A stretch of 64,000 bases of DNA from Thiohalorhabdus denitrificans. GTDB taxonomy: Bacteria; Pseudomonadota; Gammaproteobacteria; Thiohalorhabdales; Thiohalorhabdaceae. Numbering within the stretch: the stretch's first letter is position 1; each line of letters begins with the position of its first letter. The notes under the pieces are model-generated. The model ran no database searches. It worked only from the letters and a program-made list of their open reading frames with translations, and was not told where the DNA came from. The position numbers and the translations under genes were made by a program. Positions 44,901-54,480 of the stretch are shown piece after piece. Location: assembly GCF_001399755.1 (NCBI RefSeq), contig NZ_LJCP01000005.1, positions 124,001 to 188,000 on the forward strand, in the 5' to 3' direction.

Positions 44901-45467
44901 TCAGGGGGAGAGGCGGCCCTCGGCCTCCAGCGTGCAGTCGGCGTACTGGTGGAACTCCGCCAGGTAATCGGCCACCTCGGCGCGCAGCTCGGGGTTCTCC
45001 AGGGCGCCGGACTCGGAGAGCTGCTCCTGGATGGCGGGCAGGAACAGGTAGCGGCCGAAGGGCCGGGCGCGGATGTGGGCCAGCACGGAGAGCAGGGCGT
45101 CGGCGGCGCGGGTGCCGGCGAAGCGCGCCGCGCCCAGGGCCACGATGCCCACCGGCTTGCCGCGCAGAACCGAGGGGTAGCCCAGGTTGTCGAGCACCAG
45201 CTTGATCACCCCGGAATAGCTGCCGTGGTATTCGGGGGTGACCAGGATCACCCCCCGGGCGGCGTCCACCTGCTCCACCACCGGCTGGAAGCCCTCCACC
45301 GGGCCGCCGGCCACCGCCCCGTCCATGAGGGCGGGGAGATGGGCGCCGGGCTGCAGGCGCTGCACGGCCTGGCCCGCCACCTCCTCCAGGGACCCGGCCA
45401 GATGGCGGGCCACCAGCCCGGTGCGGCTGTCGGGCCGGGCCGAGCCCTCCAGGATCATGTAGGCCAT
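44901..45467 (-). CDS. NAD(P)H-dependent FMN reductase family protein
   Basis: Flavodoxin-like reductase that uses NAD(P)H to reduce FMN or a quinone-type substrate. 188 residues from the ATG at 45467 ([17 protein letters not shown]), where GSARPDSRT matches the FMN-phosphate loop of the family; [20 protein letters not shown] is the diagnostic second motif, and [20 protein letters not shown] follows. A promoter candidate lies just upstream, back to back with the glnA control region. Physiological substrate unknown. Confidence 0.88.
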   Translation of the reverse strand: MAYMILEGSARPDSRTGLVARHLAGSLEEVAGQAVQRLQPGAHLPALMDGAVAGGPVEGFQPVVEQVDAARGVILVTPEYHGSYSGVIKLVLDNLGYPSVLRGKPVGIVALGAARFAGTRAADALLSVLAHIRARPFGRYLFLPAIQEQLSESGALENPELRAEVADYLAEFHQYADCTLEAEGRLSP

Positions 45468-45513
45468 GGCGTGCGCTCCTCCCGGCTGCCCCGGGCGAAA
45501 ATGGAAACTGGCT

Positions 45514-45543
45514 AATATACTACTTTTCCACAGCCCCCGGCAA
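45514..45543 (-). promoter_or_regulatory. Candidate sigma-70 promoter of the FMN reductase gene
   Basis: Minus strand TTGCCG (45543-45538), 18 bases, then TATATT (45519-45514). Transcription would start about 40 bases before the ATG at 45467. Confidence 0.5.
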
Positions 45544-45558
45544 CGCCGCCCGCCCCGA

Positions 45559-45575
45559 CGCACCAAATCAGTGCA
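45559..45575. promoter_or_regulatory. Probable NtrC binding site upstream of glnA
   Basis: The 17-base site reads GCACCA (45560-45565), three bases, then GTGCA (45571-45575), matching TGCACCANNNTGGTGCA at 14 of 17 positions or so. Its centre lies about 106 bases before the predicted sigma-54 start, almost exactly where an NtrC enhancer site lies at E. coli glnA. It also abuts the -35 region of the sigma-70 box below. Confidence 0.65.
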
Positions 45576-45594
45576 CCCGGACCCGCATTTGCCC

Positions 45595-45600
45595 TATACT
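45595..45600 (+). promoter_or_regulatory. Candidate sigma-70 -10 box of glnA (glnAp1-like)
   Basis: TATACT with the expected -35 position (45572-45577) falling inside or next to the NtrC site, so NtrC binding could repress it, as at E. coli glnAp1. The -35 sequence itself is poor. Confidence 0.35.
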
Positions 45601-45646
45601 GGGGCATCCGCCCCGCCACCGTGCCCGCTTTTGGCCCAATTCGGGC

Positions 45647-45662
45647 TGGCACGGCTCATGCA
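45647..45662 (+). promoter_or_regulatory. Sigma-54 promoter of glnA
   Basis: TGGCACGGCTCATGCA matches the sigma-54 consensus TGGCACG-N4-TTGCW, with the invariant GG (45648-45649) and GC (45660-45661) exactly ten bases apart. Predicted start near 45673, about 40 bases before the glnA ATG. Together with the upstream NtrC site it indicates nitrogen-regulated transcription. Confidence 0.8.
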
Positions 45663-45711
45663 CCCTTGCCCGGCCAGCAACGCAAGGCTTTTCCATCAGG
45701 AGGCACCCCCC

Positions 45712-47127
45712 ATGGCCCAAGGCGCCGACCAAGTCTTCCGCATGATCGAGGAGCACAACGCCCGCTTCGTCGATCTCCGCTTCACCGACCCGCGCGGCAA
45801 GTGGCAGCACATGACCCTGCCCGCGCACGGCCTGGACGAGGACACCTTCGAGGAGGGCTTCTCCTTCGACGGCTCCTCCATCGACGGCTGGAAGGAGATC
45901 CACGAGTCGGACATGCTCCTGGTCCCCGACCCGGACACGGCCTTCCTCGATCCCTTCTTCGAGGAGCCCACCGTCGTACTCACCTGCGACGTTGCCGAGC
46001 CCGACACCATGGAGGGCTACAACCGCGACCCCCGCTCCGTGGCCAAGCGCGCCGAGGCCTACCTGAAGTCCAGCGGCATCGGCGACACCGCCTACTTCGG
46101 CCCCGAGCCCGAGTTCTTCATGTTCGACTCGGTGCGCTGGGACGTGAAGATGGAGAAATGCGGCTACCAGATCGACTCCGAGGAAGGCGTGTGGAACTCC
46201 GGCGCCGACTTCGAGGGCGGCAACTGGGGCCACCGGCCCGCGGTGAAGGGCGGCTACTTCCCCGTGCCCCCCGTGGACTCCAGCCAGGACATCCGCTCCG
46301 CCATGACCCTGGTGATGGAGGAGATCGGCATCACCCCGGAGATCCACCACCACGAGGTGGCCACCGCCAACCAGAACGAGGTGGGCTTCCGCTTCGCCGA
46401 GGGCGTGATCCAGGGCGACCAGCTGCAGAAGTTCAAGTACGTGATCCACAACATGGCCCACGCCTTCGGCAAGACCGCCACCTTCATGCCCAAGCCGGTG
46501 GTGGGCGACAACGGCACCGGCATGCACGTGCACATGTCCATCTGGAAGGACGGCGAGAACACCTTCTCCGGTGACAAGTACGCCGGCCTCTCCCAGGAGG
46601 CGCTGTATTACATCGGCGGCATCATCAAGCACGCCAAGGCCCTCTGCGCCTTCACCAACGCCTCCACCAACAGCTACAAGCGGCTGGTGCCGGGCTTCGA
46701 GGCCCCCGTCCTGCTGGCCTACTCCAACCGCAACCGCTCGGCGAGCATCCGCATCCCGGCGGTGGGCTCGCCCAAGGCGCGGCGCATCGAGGTGCGGTTC
46801 CCCGACCCCACGGCCAACCCGTACCTGGCCTTCTCGGCCCTGCTTATGGCCGGCCTGGACGGCATCGAGAACAAGATCGACCCGGGCGAAGCGCTGGACA
46901 AGAACCTCTACGACCTGCCCCCCGAGGAGCTCGAGGACGTGCCCACGGTTGCGGCCAGCTTCGAGGAGGCCCTGGACGCCCTCGACGCCGACCGGGCTTT
47001 CCTGACCAAGGGCGGCGTGTTCACCGACGACGCCATCGACGGCTACCTGGAGCTGCGCCGCGAGGAGGTGGAGCAGGTGCGCATGACCACCCACCCGGTG
47101 GAATTCGCCCTGTACTACAGCGTCTAA
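45712..47127 (+). CDS. glnA: Glutamine synthetase type I
   Basis: ATP-dependent condensation of glutamate and ammonia; dodecamer and centre of nitrogen assimilation. 471 residues. [40 protein letters not shown], the catalytic [15 protein letters not shown] and [20 protein letters not shown] are present. [10 protein letters not shown] contains the Tyr that is adenylylated in gammaproteobacterial enzymes, so control by GlnE and PII, under the GlnD of this window, is expected. SD AGGAGG lies before the ATG at 45712. Upstream are NtrC and sigma-54 sites; ntrBC follow. Confidence 0.97.
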   Translation: MAQGADQVFRMIEEHNARFVDLRFTDPRGKWQHMTLPAHGLDEDTFEEGFSFDGSSIDGWKEIHESDMLLVPDPDTAFLDPFFEEPTVVLTCDVAEPDTMEGYNRDPRSVAKRAEAYLKSSGIGDTAYFGPEPEFFMFDSVRWDVKMEKCGYQIDSEEGVWNSGADFEGGNWGHRPAVKGGYFPVPPVDSSQDIRSAMTLVMEEIGITPEIHHHEVATANQNEVGFRFAEGVIQGDQLQKFKYVIHNMAHAFGKTATFMPKPVVGDNGTGMHVHMSIWKDGENTFSGDKYAGLSQEALYYIGGIIKHAKALCAFTNASTNSYKRLVPGFEAPVLLAYSNRNRSASIRIPAVGSPKARRIEVRFPDPTANPYLAFSALLMAGLDGIENKIDPGEALDKNLYDLPPEELEDVPTVAASFEEALDALDADRAFLTKGGVFTDDAIDGYLELRREEVEQVRMTTHPVEFALYYSV

Positions 47128-47171
47128 GCGGGCGACGGGCGCCAGGCCCCGTGCCCCCGCGTGCTGAACGG

Positions 47172-47197
47172 CGACCTCCCCGGATCCGGGGAGGTCG
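47172..47197. terminator. Perfect 26-base palindrome between glnA and ntrB
   Basis: Arms CGACCTCCCCGGA and TCCGGGGAGGTCG are perfectly complementary with no spacer, followed by TTCTGTTTCC. It probably folds into a hairpin that partly terminates glnA transcripts and lowers ntrBC expression, as in enteric glnA-glnL spacers. The U-tract is weak. Confidence 0.55.
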
Positions 47198-47247
47198 TTC
47201 TGTTTCCGGCCCCCGAAACGTTGCGCCATGAACCGGAGCGCCGCCCC

Positions 47248-48344
47248 ATGAACCAGCCCAGACCGGCCCAGATCCTCGATTCCCTGGCCACGGCGGTGCT
47301 CGGCTTCGACGAGCGGCTGCAGCTGGAATGGATGAACCCGGCGGCCGAGGAGCTGTTCGCCGTCGGCCTGCGCCAGGGCCGGGACCGGGCCTTCGAGACC
47401 CTGTTCCCCGAGCGCACCGATCTGGTGCAGCGGGCCCGGGAGGTGCTCGCCCAGCCCCGCGTAGTGAGCGAACGGGAGATCTGGCTCCAGCGCCCCGGGG
47501 ACGGCGGCCGCCTGGTGGACGTGACCTTCTCCCCCCTGCCCCTGGAGGGGGACCGCCTCGGCCTGCTGGTGGAGGCCACCCTCTCCGACCGCCGCTCGCG
47601 CATCGCCCAGGAGGGCCGCCGCATCGAGGAGCAGCGGGCCCTGCGCCGGGTGGTCCGGGGCCTGGCCCACGAGGTGAAGAACCCCCTCGGCGGCCTGCGC
47701 GGGGCGGCCCAGCTGCTCGCGGCCCACCTCCCCGACCCGGCGCTGGCCGAGTACACCGAGGTCATGGAGCACGAGGTGGACCGCCTGCTCAAGCTCCTGG
47801 AGTCCCTGCAGGGCCCCCGCCGCGCCCGGCAGCTGGCGCCCCTGAACATCCACCAGGTCCTGGAGCGGGTGCGGCGGCTGGTGGGCGCCGAGGCCCCGGA
47901 GGGGGTGGCCATCCTCCGCGACTACGACCCCAGCCTCCCGGAGATCACCGGCGACTTCGACCAGCTGGTCCAGGTGTTCTTGAACCTCGCCCAGAACGCC
48001 GTCCAGGCGGTGGCCGGCCAGGGCGGCGGGCGCGTGGTCCTGCGCACCCGGGTGGAGCGCAACTACACCATCGAAGGCAACCGCCATCCCCTGGCCCTGC
48101 GCGTGGACGTGGCCGACAACGGCCCCGGCATCCCCGAGGCGGAGCAGAGCCAGATCTTCTATCCCCTGGTGACCAGCCGGGCGGAGGGGCGGGGCCTCGG
48201 ACTGTCCATCGCCCAGGACCTGGTGACCGCCCACGGCGGCGTCATCGACCTGCAGAGCCGCCCCGGCGAAACCGTCTTCCAGGTCACCCTGCCCCTCGCG
48301 CCGCCGGCCGAGGGGGAAACCAACGAGCACGGAGCGCCCGGCTT

Positions 48345-48348
<4 letters not shown>
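47248..48348 (+). CDS. glnL: Nitrogen regulation sensor histidine kinase NtrB
   Basis: Soluble kinase/phosphatase that phosphorylates NtrC when nitrogen is limiting, under PII control. 366 residues from the ATG at 47248 (MNQPRPAQILDSLATAVLGF); an upstream in-frame ATG at 47161 lies inside the palindrome region and is disfavoured. A PAS domain fills the first 120 residues; RGLAHEVKNPLGGLRGAAQL is the H-box with the phosphorylated His; VFLNLAQNAVQA, VADNGPGIP and GRGLGLSIAQDLVTAHGG are the N, G1 and G2 boxes. No membrane helix. ATGA overlap with ntrC. Confidence 0.95.
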
Positions 48349-49745
<1,397 letters not shown>

Positions 49746-49789
49746 CCCCTGTCCGCCTCCGGGTTGCCCCATTCCCGGATGACTGTGGT

Positions 49790-49809
49790 TATAATTCCCT
49801 ACGGAATTA
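49790..49809. promoter_or_regulatory. -10 box overlapped by a palindrome, upstream of the PPC-repeat protein
   Basis: TATAAT lies at 49790-49795, and TAATTCC (49792-49798) with GGAATTA (49803-49809) form a perfect 7-bp inverted repeat over it, four bases apart. No good -35 is at correct distance (TTGCCC lies 20 bases upstream), so activation or repression by a DNA-binding protein is plausible. Confidence 0.4.
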
Positions 49810-49833
49810 CCGCACACGCTTAAGGGGGACCCC

Positions 49834-51966
49834 ATGCGCCGAATCCAGAACGGCCCTGCCGCCGAGACAGGCCACGCGGACGGGACCGCGGCGCCAGGAA
49901 GGCTTCGCCACCACGTCCTGCCCGGGCTGGCCCTGGGCCTGCTCCTGCTGCCGGCGCCCGCGGGGGCGGCGGACGACTGCCCCAGCGATGCCAGCACGAC
50001 CTGTTCCGTGGACGTGGGGAGCTCGTCCGAAGGGGAAATGGGAGGAAACTCAGATACCGACTGGTTCAAAGTTACGGGATTAGAGGCGGGGAAAACCTAC
50101 CGCTTCCATCAAAAGGGAGAGACCAGCGATGAAACCCTGACGCTGCTCGATCCTTATGCCCGGCTAGTTGACGCAAACGGCACGGTAGTCGCGGAGGATG
50201 ACGACACTGGGCCCATGAACAACGCCCAGATCACCTATAGTCCCGTGGAAGCCGAACTACCTCTCTATTTGGAAGCTGACAACCAACCCGACGATCCCTC
50301 GGGAACCTATCGTGTTTCGGTTGAGGAATTTGTGGACGATGACTGCGTAGACCGCCCCCATACCGATTCAGATTGCGCCCTGGAGCTAGATACAATTATA
50401 ACTTGGGGTATTGATTTCGCGGGCGATGAAGATTGGCTTAAAGCCTCCGTTGATACTTCTTCCGGGCCACATTACCAATTTTCCGTTGCGAATTCCGATT
50501 CTCAAGATGTGTCCCTAGAATTACGGGCTCAGGACGGCAACCTCCATATTGCTGACGAGGGAGCTGACGAAGCAACCCTGACCTTCACCACCACCGATGA
50601 CAGCAACTATTTTGCGGCAGTTAGCTTTTTATCCAGTGAAACTGGGGATTTTTCTGCAACGTATACAAATTACTCCGGTGGTTGCCCAAGCAATCCGTTA
50701 TACCCGTCGGCCCTCGATTATTCCAATTATTCCACGGACTATCAGAAATGCGGTGCGGAGGCCCCCGGACCAGACGCAGGCTCCGCGACCCTTTCCGGCT
50801 CAATTGAGCCAGTTGGGGATACCGACTGGTTCAAGATCACCGGCATGCAAGCCGACCAGTCCTACCAGTTGGACCTAACATCGGGCACCGACGGCCTCCC
50901 GGACCCGCTTCTCCGCATCTACGACGCGGAGGGCAACGAGCTGGCCGTCGATGACGACGGGGGGAGCAAAGAAGATGCCCAGCTGGGCTTCAGCCCACCG
51001 GCGGACGGGGACTACTTTGCCTCCGCCGAATCGAGCCCCAAGGACGACCAGCGCGGCGGATACTCGCTAGAAGTGGCCAATTATTCGGACCGAGACTGCG
51101 CCGGAAGCAACGCCACCGATTGCGGCATAAAGATTGGTGACACTCTGGTCGCGGACGGCAGTACTTCCTGGGATTACGAGGTTCATGTCAGCGGCGACTC
51201 GGACTGGTTTGCCGTCTCGGGCATGACTGCGGGAGAATCCTATAAGTTTGAGTTAAGGAACACTGACGGGATCCTGCAGGACCCCTACCTGAGTGTCTAC
51301 GACAGCAATGGCGAGGAGCTACGCTCCAGCGGCCTAAGCAAGGACCCGGCCCAACTAGGGTTCACTCCCCCGGACAATGGCGATTACTGGATCGCCGCCG
51401 AATCCGGAACCGAAGGGGACACCGGGGCGTACGAGCTCAGCGCAGGAAAGTTCAACGATGACCACGCCGACTGCGCCACCTCCGCCTGCAGTCCGGGCAC
51501 CTTGCCCGTAGACGACTCGGCAAACGGGGAGCTGGAGGTTCCCGGCGACCGCGACTGGTTCAAGGTGGACCTGGAGAGCGGCAACTACTACACCTTCACT
51601 CTGAGTGGAGACACCCTGGGCGCCCCCCATGTGCGTCTGCGCACCGATGACGGCTCCATCCTCGCCAGCCAGGCCGCCTCCCCTGACTCCTCGGAGGCCA
51701 AGGTGACCCACGAGCCCGGAGCCAACCAGACCGTCTACTTAGAGGCGGCATCGGTGGAGGACGAGAGCGCCGGCACCTACACCGTTTCCGCCACCGCCCA
51801 GGATCTCTCCGGCGGAACGGGCGGTGGCAGCAGCGACGGCGGCGGCAGTGGGGGCGGGGGCGGCTGCGCCCTGGCCGCCGAGCCGCAGCCGCTGGACCCC
51901 ACCCTGCCGCTGCTGGCGGGGCTGGGGCTGGCCTACCTCCTGCGCCGGGGCCGGCCCCGCGCCTGA
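49834..51966 (+). CDS. Secreted five-repeat PPC-domain protein with JDVT-CTERM-like sorting tail
   Basis: 710 residues. A long N-region leads to a signal peptide (VLPGLALGLLLLPAPAGAAD, cleavage near residue 45). Five tandem repeats of about 120 residues follow (starting near residues 46, 166, 286, 411 and 546), each with a D-x-C pair, a GDxDWFKV-like strand, a DPxLxxxDxxG turn and a GxYxLxV end, the pattern of bacterial pre-peptidase C-terminal beta-sandwich domains. The tail has a Gly/Ser linker, GGGGGCALA, LDPTLPLLAGLGLAYLLRR and basic residues, like the JDVT-CTERM protein-sorting signal. Probably surface or outer-membrane attached; ligand unknown. Middle codons are AT-richer than neighbours. 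Confidence 0.75.
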   Translation: MRRIQNGPAAETGHADGTAAPGRLRHHVLPGLALGLLLLPAPAGAADDCPSDASTTCSVDVGSSSEGEMGGNSDTDWFKVTGLEAGKTYRFHQKGETSDETLTLLDPYARLVDANGTVVAEDDDTGPMNNAQITYSPVEAELPLYLEADNQPDDPSGTYRVSVEEFVDDDCVDRPHTDSDCALELDTIITWGIDFAGDEDWLKASVDTSSGPHYQFSVANSDSQDVSLELRAQDGNLHIADEGADEATLTFTTTDDSNYFAAVSFLSSETGDFSATYTNYSGGCPSNPLYPSALDYSNYSTDYQKCGAEAPGPDAGSATLSGSIEPVGDTDWFKITGMQADQSYQLDLTSGTDGLPDPLLRIYDAEGNELAVDDDGGSKEDAQLGFSPPADGDYFASAESSPKDDQRGGYSLEVANYSDRDCAGSNATDCGIKIGDTLVADGSTSWDYEVHVSGDSDWFAVSGMTAGESYKFELRNTDGILQDPYLSVYDSNGEELRSSGLSKDPAQLGFTPPDNGDYWIAAESGTEGDTGAYELSAGKFNDDHADCATSACSPGTLPVDDSANGELEVPGDRDWFKVDLESGNYYTFTLSGDTLGAPHVRLRTDDGSILASQAASPDSSEAKVTHEPGANQTVYLEAASVEDESAGTYTVSATAQDLSGGTGGGSSDGGGSGGGGGCALAAEPQPLDPTLPLLAGLGLAYLLRRGRPRA

Positions 51967-51987
51967 GCCCCGGCAGCGCCGTACTGT

Positions 51988-52013
51988 AAGCCCCGCTCTG
52001 GCGGGGCTTTTTC
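51988..52013 (+). terminator. Rho-independent terminator after the PPC-repeat protein
   Basis: AAGCCCCGC and GCGGGGCTT form a 9-bp stem with a TCTG loop, followed by TTT and CTT. It separates the gene from the metallo-hydrolase downstream. Confidence 0.8.
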
Positions 52014-52082
52014 TTGTCCGCCGGGGTGGCCTACCATGAGGCGTTGGATCCGTTTCCACGCCCGCAACTCCAGAGGGAAGCC

Positions 52083-52892
52083 ATGCGCTCGATCCTGACC
52101 GTTACCGTCCTTCTGCTGTCCTTCGCCCTGGCCCCGGCCGCCGGGGCCGCCGACGCCACCAAGATCACCTGGCTGGGCCACGCCGCCTTCAAGGTGGAGA
52201 CCCCGGCCGGCGGCGTCGCCCTCATCGACCCCTGGCTCACCAACCCCAAGAACCCCGAGGGCGACAAGCTCCTCGAGGATCCCGGCCCGGTGGACTGGAT
52301 CCTGCTCACCCACGCCCACCCCGACCACGTGGGCGAGACCGTGGAGCTGGCCAAGGAGACCGGCGCCCGCCTGGTGGCGCCCTTCGAGCTGGGCCAGCAG
52401 CTCGTGGCCCAGGGCTATCCCGAGGACCAGGTGGGCATGGACGGGCTCATGAACATCGGTGGCGAGGTGGAGCTGCTGCAGGGCGAGCTGAAGGTGCTCA
52501 TGACCCCGGCGGTGCACAGCTCCGGCCTGGAGCGCTCCGCCGAGGACGCGCCCTCCCACTACTACGGCGCCACCCCGGTGGGCTACCGCATCAAGGTGGC
52601 CGGCGGCCCGGCCATCTACCACGCCGGCGACACCGACGTCTTCGGCGACATGGAGCTGATCCGGGAGCTGGCCCCCGTGGACGTCATGCTGGCCCCCATC
52701 GGCGGCCACTTCACCATGGACCCGGAGCGCGCCGCCTACGCCATCAACCGTCTGGTGCAGCCCGAGGCCGTCATCCCCATGCACTACGGCACCTTCCCGG
52801 TGCTGGAGGGCCGTCCCGAGGGCCTGGCCGAGCACCTGGACGAGGGCGTGGAGATGCGGGACCTGGAGATCAACGAGACCGCCGAATTCTAG
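52083..52892 (+). CDS. Periplasmic metallo-beta-lactamase-fold hydrolase (UlaG-like)
   Basis: 269 residues with a signal peptide (SILTVTVLLLSFALAPAAGA). The mature part KITWLGHAAFKVETPAGGVA opens a UPF0173/UlaG-type metal-dependent hydrolase. LTHAHPDHVGE is the HxHxDH zinc motif; further metal ligands are in TPAVHSSG, YHAGDTDVFGD and PMHYGTFP. Most relatives are cytoplasmic, so export is noteworthy. Substrate unknown. Single gene with SD GAGGGAAG before ATG 52083. Confidence 0.85.
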   Translation: MRSILTVTVLLLSFALAPAAGAADATKITWLGHAAFKVETPAGGVALIDPWLTNPKNPEGDKLLEDPGPVDWILLTHAHPDHVGETVELAKETGARLVAPFELGQQLVAQGYPEDQVGMDGLMNIGGEVELLQGELKVLMTPAVHSSGLERSAEDAPSHYYGATPVGYRIKVAGGPAIYHAGDTDVFGDMELIRELAPVDVMLAPIGGHFTMDPERAAYAINRLVQPEAVIPMHYGTFPVLEGRPEGLAEHLDEGVEMRDLEINETAEF

Positions 52893-52953
52893 GTCCCCCT
52901 GGGCGGGCGGCCCCTCAGGCCGTCCGCGCCCCGGCGGCCCCGCGCCGCGTGTT

Positions 52954-52982
52954 TTGACAGGAGGAAGGCACTTCTTTACATT
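52954..52982 (+). promoter_or_regulatory. Sigma-70 promoter of the tRNA-Ser / CDS / tRNA-Arg unit
   Basis: Consensus -35 TTGACA (52954-52959), 17 bases, then TACATT (52977-52982). Predicted start near 52989, 14 bases before the tRNA-Ser. It is the only promoter seen before the terminator at 53671. Confidence 0.75.
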
Positions 52983-53002
52983 ACCCATCTTCCAATCGTT
53001 AC

Positions 53003-53096
<94 letters not shown>

Positions 53097-53115
53097 AACG
53101 CTCGCCATCCTGCTG

Positions 53116-53577
53116 ATGGCGCTCGCGTGGCCCGCGGCCGTCCCGGCGGCGGAGCACCCGGAAGGGACCCGCATCGAGCAGGAAACCGCGCCGGTCGATC
53201 TGGTGCGCCTGCAGGTGGTGGACAAGGTGGAGGGCCGGCGCTGGACCATGCCCATCCCCGAGGGGCTCACCACCTCCCTGCCCGACGCCATCCACCGCGT
53301 CCGCATCACCGGGTACACCGAGGCATTGACCCTGGAGGAGCCGCCCCGCTCCGCCGAGGACGAGGGGGATGCCGAGGCCGGGGAAGAACGCCCCGATCCC
53401 GTGTCGCGCGCGGATGGCGAGGACAATCCCGCAGTCTTCCTGCAGCTGTTCCGCGGGGAGGAGCTGGTGGGCGAGAGCTGGATCCTGCAGCGGACCTCGT
53501 ACTTGTTCCAGCCCTCCAACATGCGCTATACTTTCCGCCTTCTTGGGGTCGACGAGGCCTCCGGGAAGGAAAACTGA
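53116..53577 (+). CDS. Small exported protein, possibly DUF2155-like, between two tRNA genes
   Basis: At least 153 residues. The only ATG after the tRNA is at 53116, but the hydrophobic segment LTLAILLMALAWPAAVPAAE, a good signal sequence, begins right after the tRNA CCA, so a CTG at 53110/53113 or a start inside the tRNA (GTG 53017) is possible. No ribosome binding site is visible. The mature part has LQVVDKVEGRRWTMPIPEG, an acidic linker, and VFLQLFRGEELVGESWILQR, which loosely resembles DUF2155 periplasmic proteins. It stops four bases before tRNA-Arg. Confidence 0.6.
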   Translation: MALAWPAAVPAAEHPEGTRIEQETAPVDLVRLQVVDKVEGRRWTMPIPEGLTTSLPDAIHRVRITGYTEALTLEEPPRSAEDEGDAEAGEERPDPVSRADGEDNPAVFLQLFRGEELVGESWILQRTSYLFQPSNMRYTFRLLGVDEASGKEN

Positions 53578-53581
53578 ACGG

Positions 53582-53658
53582 GCGCCCGTAGCTCAGCTGG
53601 ATAGAGCAACTGACTACGAATCAGTAGGTCTGAGGTTCGAATCCTCACGGGCGCACCA
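53582..53658 (+). tRNA. tRNA-Arg (anticodon ACG)
   Basis: Acceptor arms GCGCCCG and CGGGCGC pair fully; discriminator A and CCA are encoded. Anticodon stem CTGAC/ GTCAG-type with ACG at 53616-53618, D-arm GCTCAGCTGGATAGAGC and T-arm TGAGGTTCGAATCCTCA are standard. A34 would be edited to inosine by TadA to read CGU, CGC and CGA. Confidence 0.96.
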
Positions 53659-53670
53659 TACGCAGAATAA

Positions 53671-53697
53671 GGCCCCCGGCGACGCCGGGGGCCTTTT
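53671..53697 (+). terminator. Rho-independent terminator after tRNA-Arg
   Basis: GGCCCCCGGC and GCCGGGGGCC form a perfect 10-bp stem with a GAC loop, followed by four T. It closes the tRNA-Ser / CDS / tRNA-Arg unit. Confidence 0.85.
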
Positions 53698-53844
53698 ACG
53701 TTCCCGCCCGTGCCCTTACCCTGCAGACACTGCCACGACCAGTCCCGGGGCCTTGCGGCCTCGAGCCAGGCGGAAGCGGGTGTACGGGGCTGGACGAATG
53801 TCGGGGCTGAAAAGCTGGGAGGGAATGCGGGGCGGCCGGGGGCC

Positions 53845-54093
53845 TCAGGACCGGGAGCTTTCGGGCTCCGAGCCGGAGGCCCTTTGCAGGGATTCGAGGT
53901 AGGCCCGCCCCTGCTTGCTGAGGGTCAGGCCTTCGCCGGTGCTCTCCAGGTACCCCTGGTGCAGCAGGGACGCCAGCATGTCGCTGAGCTCCTGGCTGTC
54001 CCCGTGGCCCTCGGCCACGCAGCGCCGCCGGATCTCGGCGACGCCTTCCCCGGCGGAGAAGGCCTCCAGGATCATGCGTTCGGAAAGGGCCAA
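53845..54093 (-). CDS. Small winged-helix-like hypothetical protein
   Basis: 82 residues, acidic, soluble. The layout (LSERMILEAFSAGEGVAEIR, then SQELSDMLASLLHQGYLEST, then GLTLSKQGRAYLESL) fits a helix-turn-helix followed by a beta wing, as in small MarR/ArsR-like or FeoC-like domains, but I do not recognise the family. The best start is TTG at 54093, six bases after GGAGGAGG; a GTG at 54141 would add a basic N-terminus. A promoter candidate lies just upstream. No obvious functional partner. Confidence 0.6.
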   Translation of the reverse strand: MALSERMILEAFSAGEGVAEIRRRCVAEGHGDSQELSDMLASLLHQGYLESTGEGLTLSKQGRAYLESLQRASGSEPESSRS

Positions 54094-54120
54094 GTACCGC
54101 CTCCTCCTGCATCTATAGGC

Positions 54121-54150
54121 ATTATCGGAAAAAAACCACACTTATATCAA
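54121..54150 (-). promoter_or_regulatory. Candidate promoter of the small winged-helix-like gene
   Basis: Minus strand TTGATA (54150-54145), 18 bases, then GATAAT (54126-54121). Predicted start is about 20 bases before the TTG start codon, consistent with the good ribosome binding site in between. Confidence 0.5.
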
Positions 54151-54294
54151 GGTCTTTTGAATTCGGCCGCAGAAACCATACCACGCCCCGGTTCGGCTCC
54201 CAACCCCGGACCACTACCGTCTTGACCGAAGCGGATACCCTTTCGGCCCATTGCACCCCCCCCGCGCCTGGAGCGGACCCGTGCGGGGCGCGGT

Positions 54295-54323
54295 TTGCCC
54301 GCGCCCCCGGCCTTTGGTAAGGT
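54295..54323 (+). promoter_or_regulatory. Candidate promoter of the DAHP synthase gene
   Basis: TTGCCC (54295-54300), 17 bases, then TAAGGT (54318-54323). It gives a leader of about 150 bases. The region from 54151 to 54294 shows no gene or repeat. Confidence 0.4.
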
Positions 54324-54374
54324 TCGGCTTCCGGGTACATCCCCGGACCCCATCTCCCATCCGAGGAAACGGAC

Positions 54375-54394
54375 ACGGCCAGCGGGCTGGCCGT
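54375..54394 (+). other. Leader hairpin upstream of the DAHP synthase gene
   Basis: ACGGCCAGC and GCTGGCCGT form a perfect 9-bp stem with a GG loop inside the predicted leader. No leader peptide rich in aromatic codons and no U-tract was seen, so attenuation is not shown. Confidence 0.35.
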
Positions 54395-54480
54395 CCGTCG
54401 GCAAGGGGCACGGGCCCTCCGATCGTCGGCGTGGCACCCGGCTCCACCTTCCTCCCCGGCACTAGCGACTGACCGAAACC

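Noticed and set aside
45568-48330. A 900-codon open frame antisense to glnA and ntrB
   Set aside because: It crosses two well-defined genes and their regulatory spacer with no recognisable domain.
54276-54480. Riboswitch or aromatic leader peptide before the DAHP synthase gene
   Set aside because: Only a simple hairpin was found; no conserved riboswitch core and no leader frame rich in Phe, Tyr or Trp codons.
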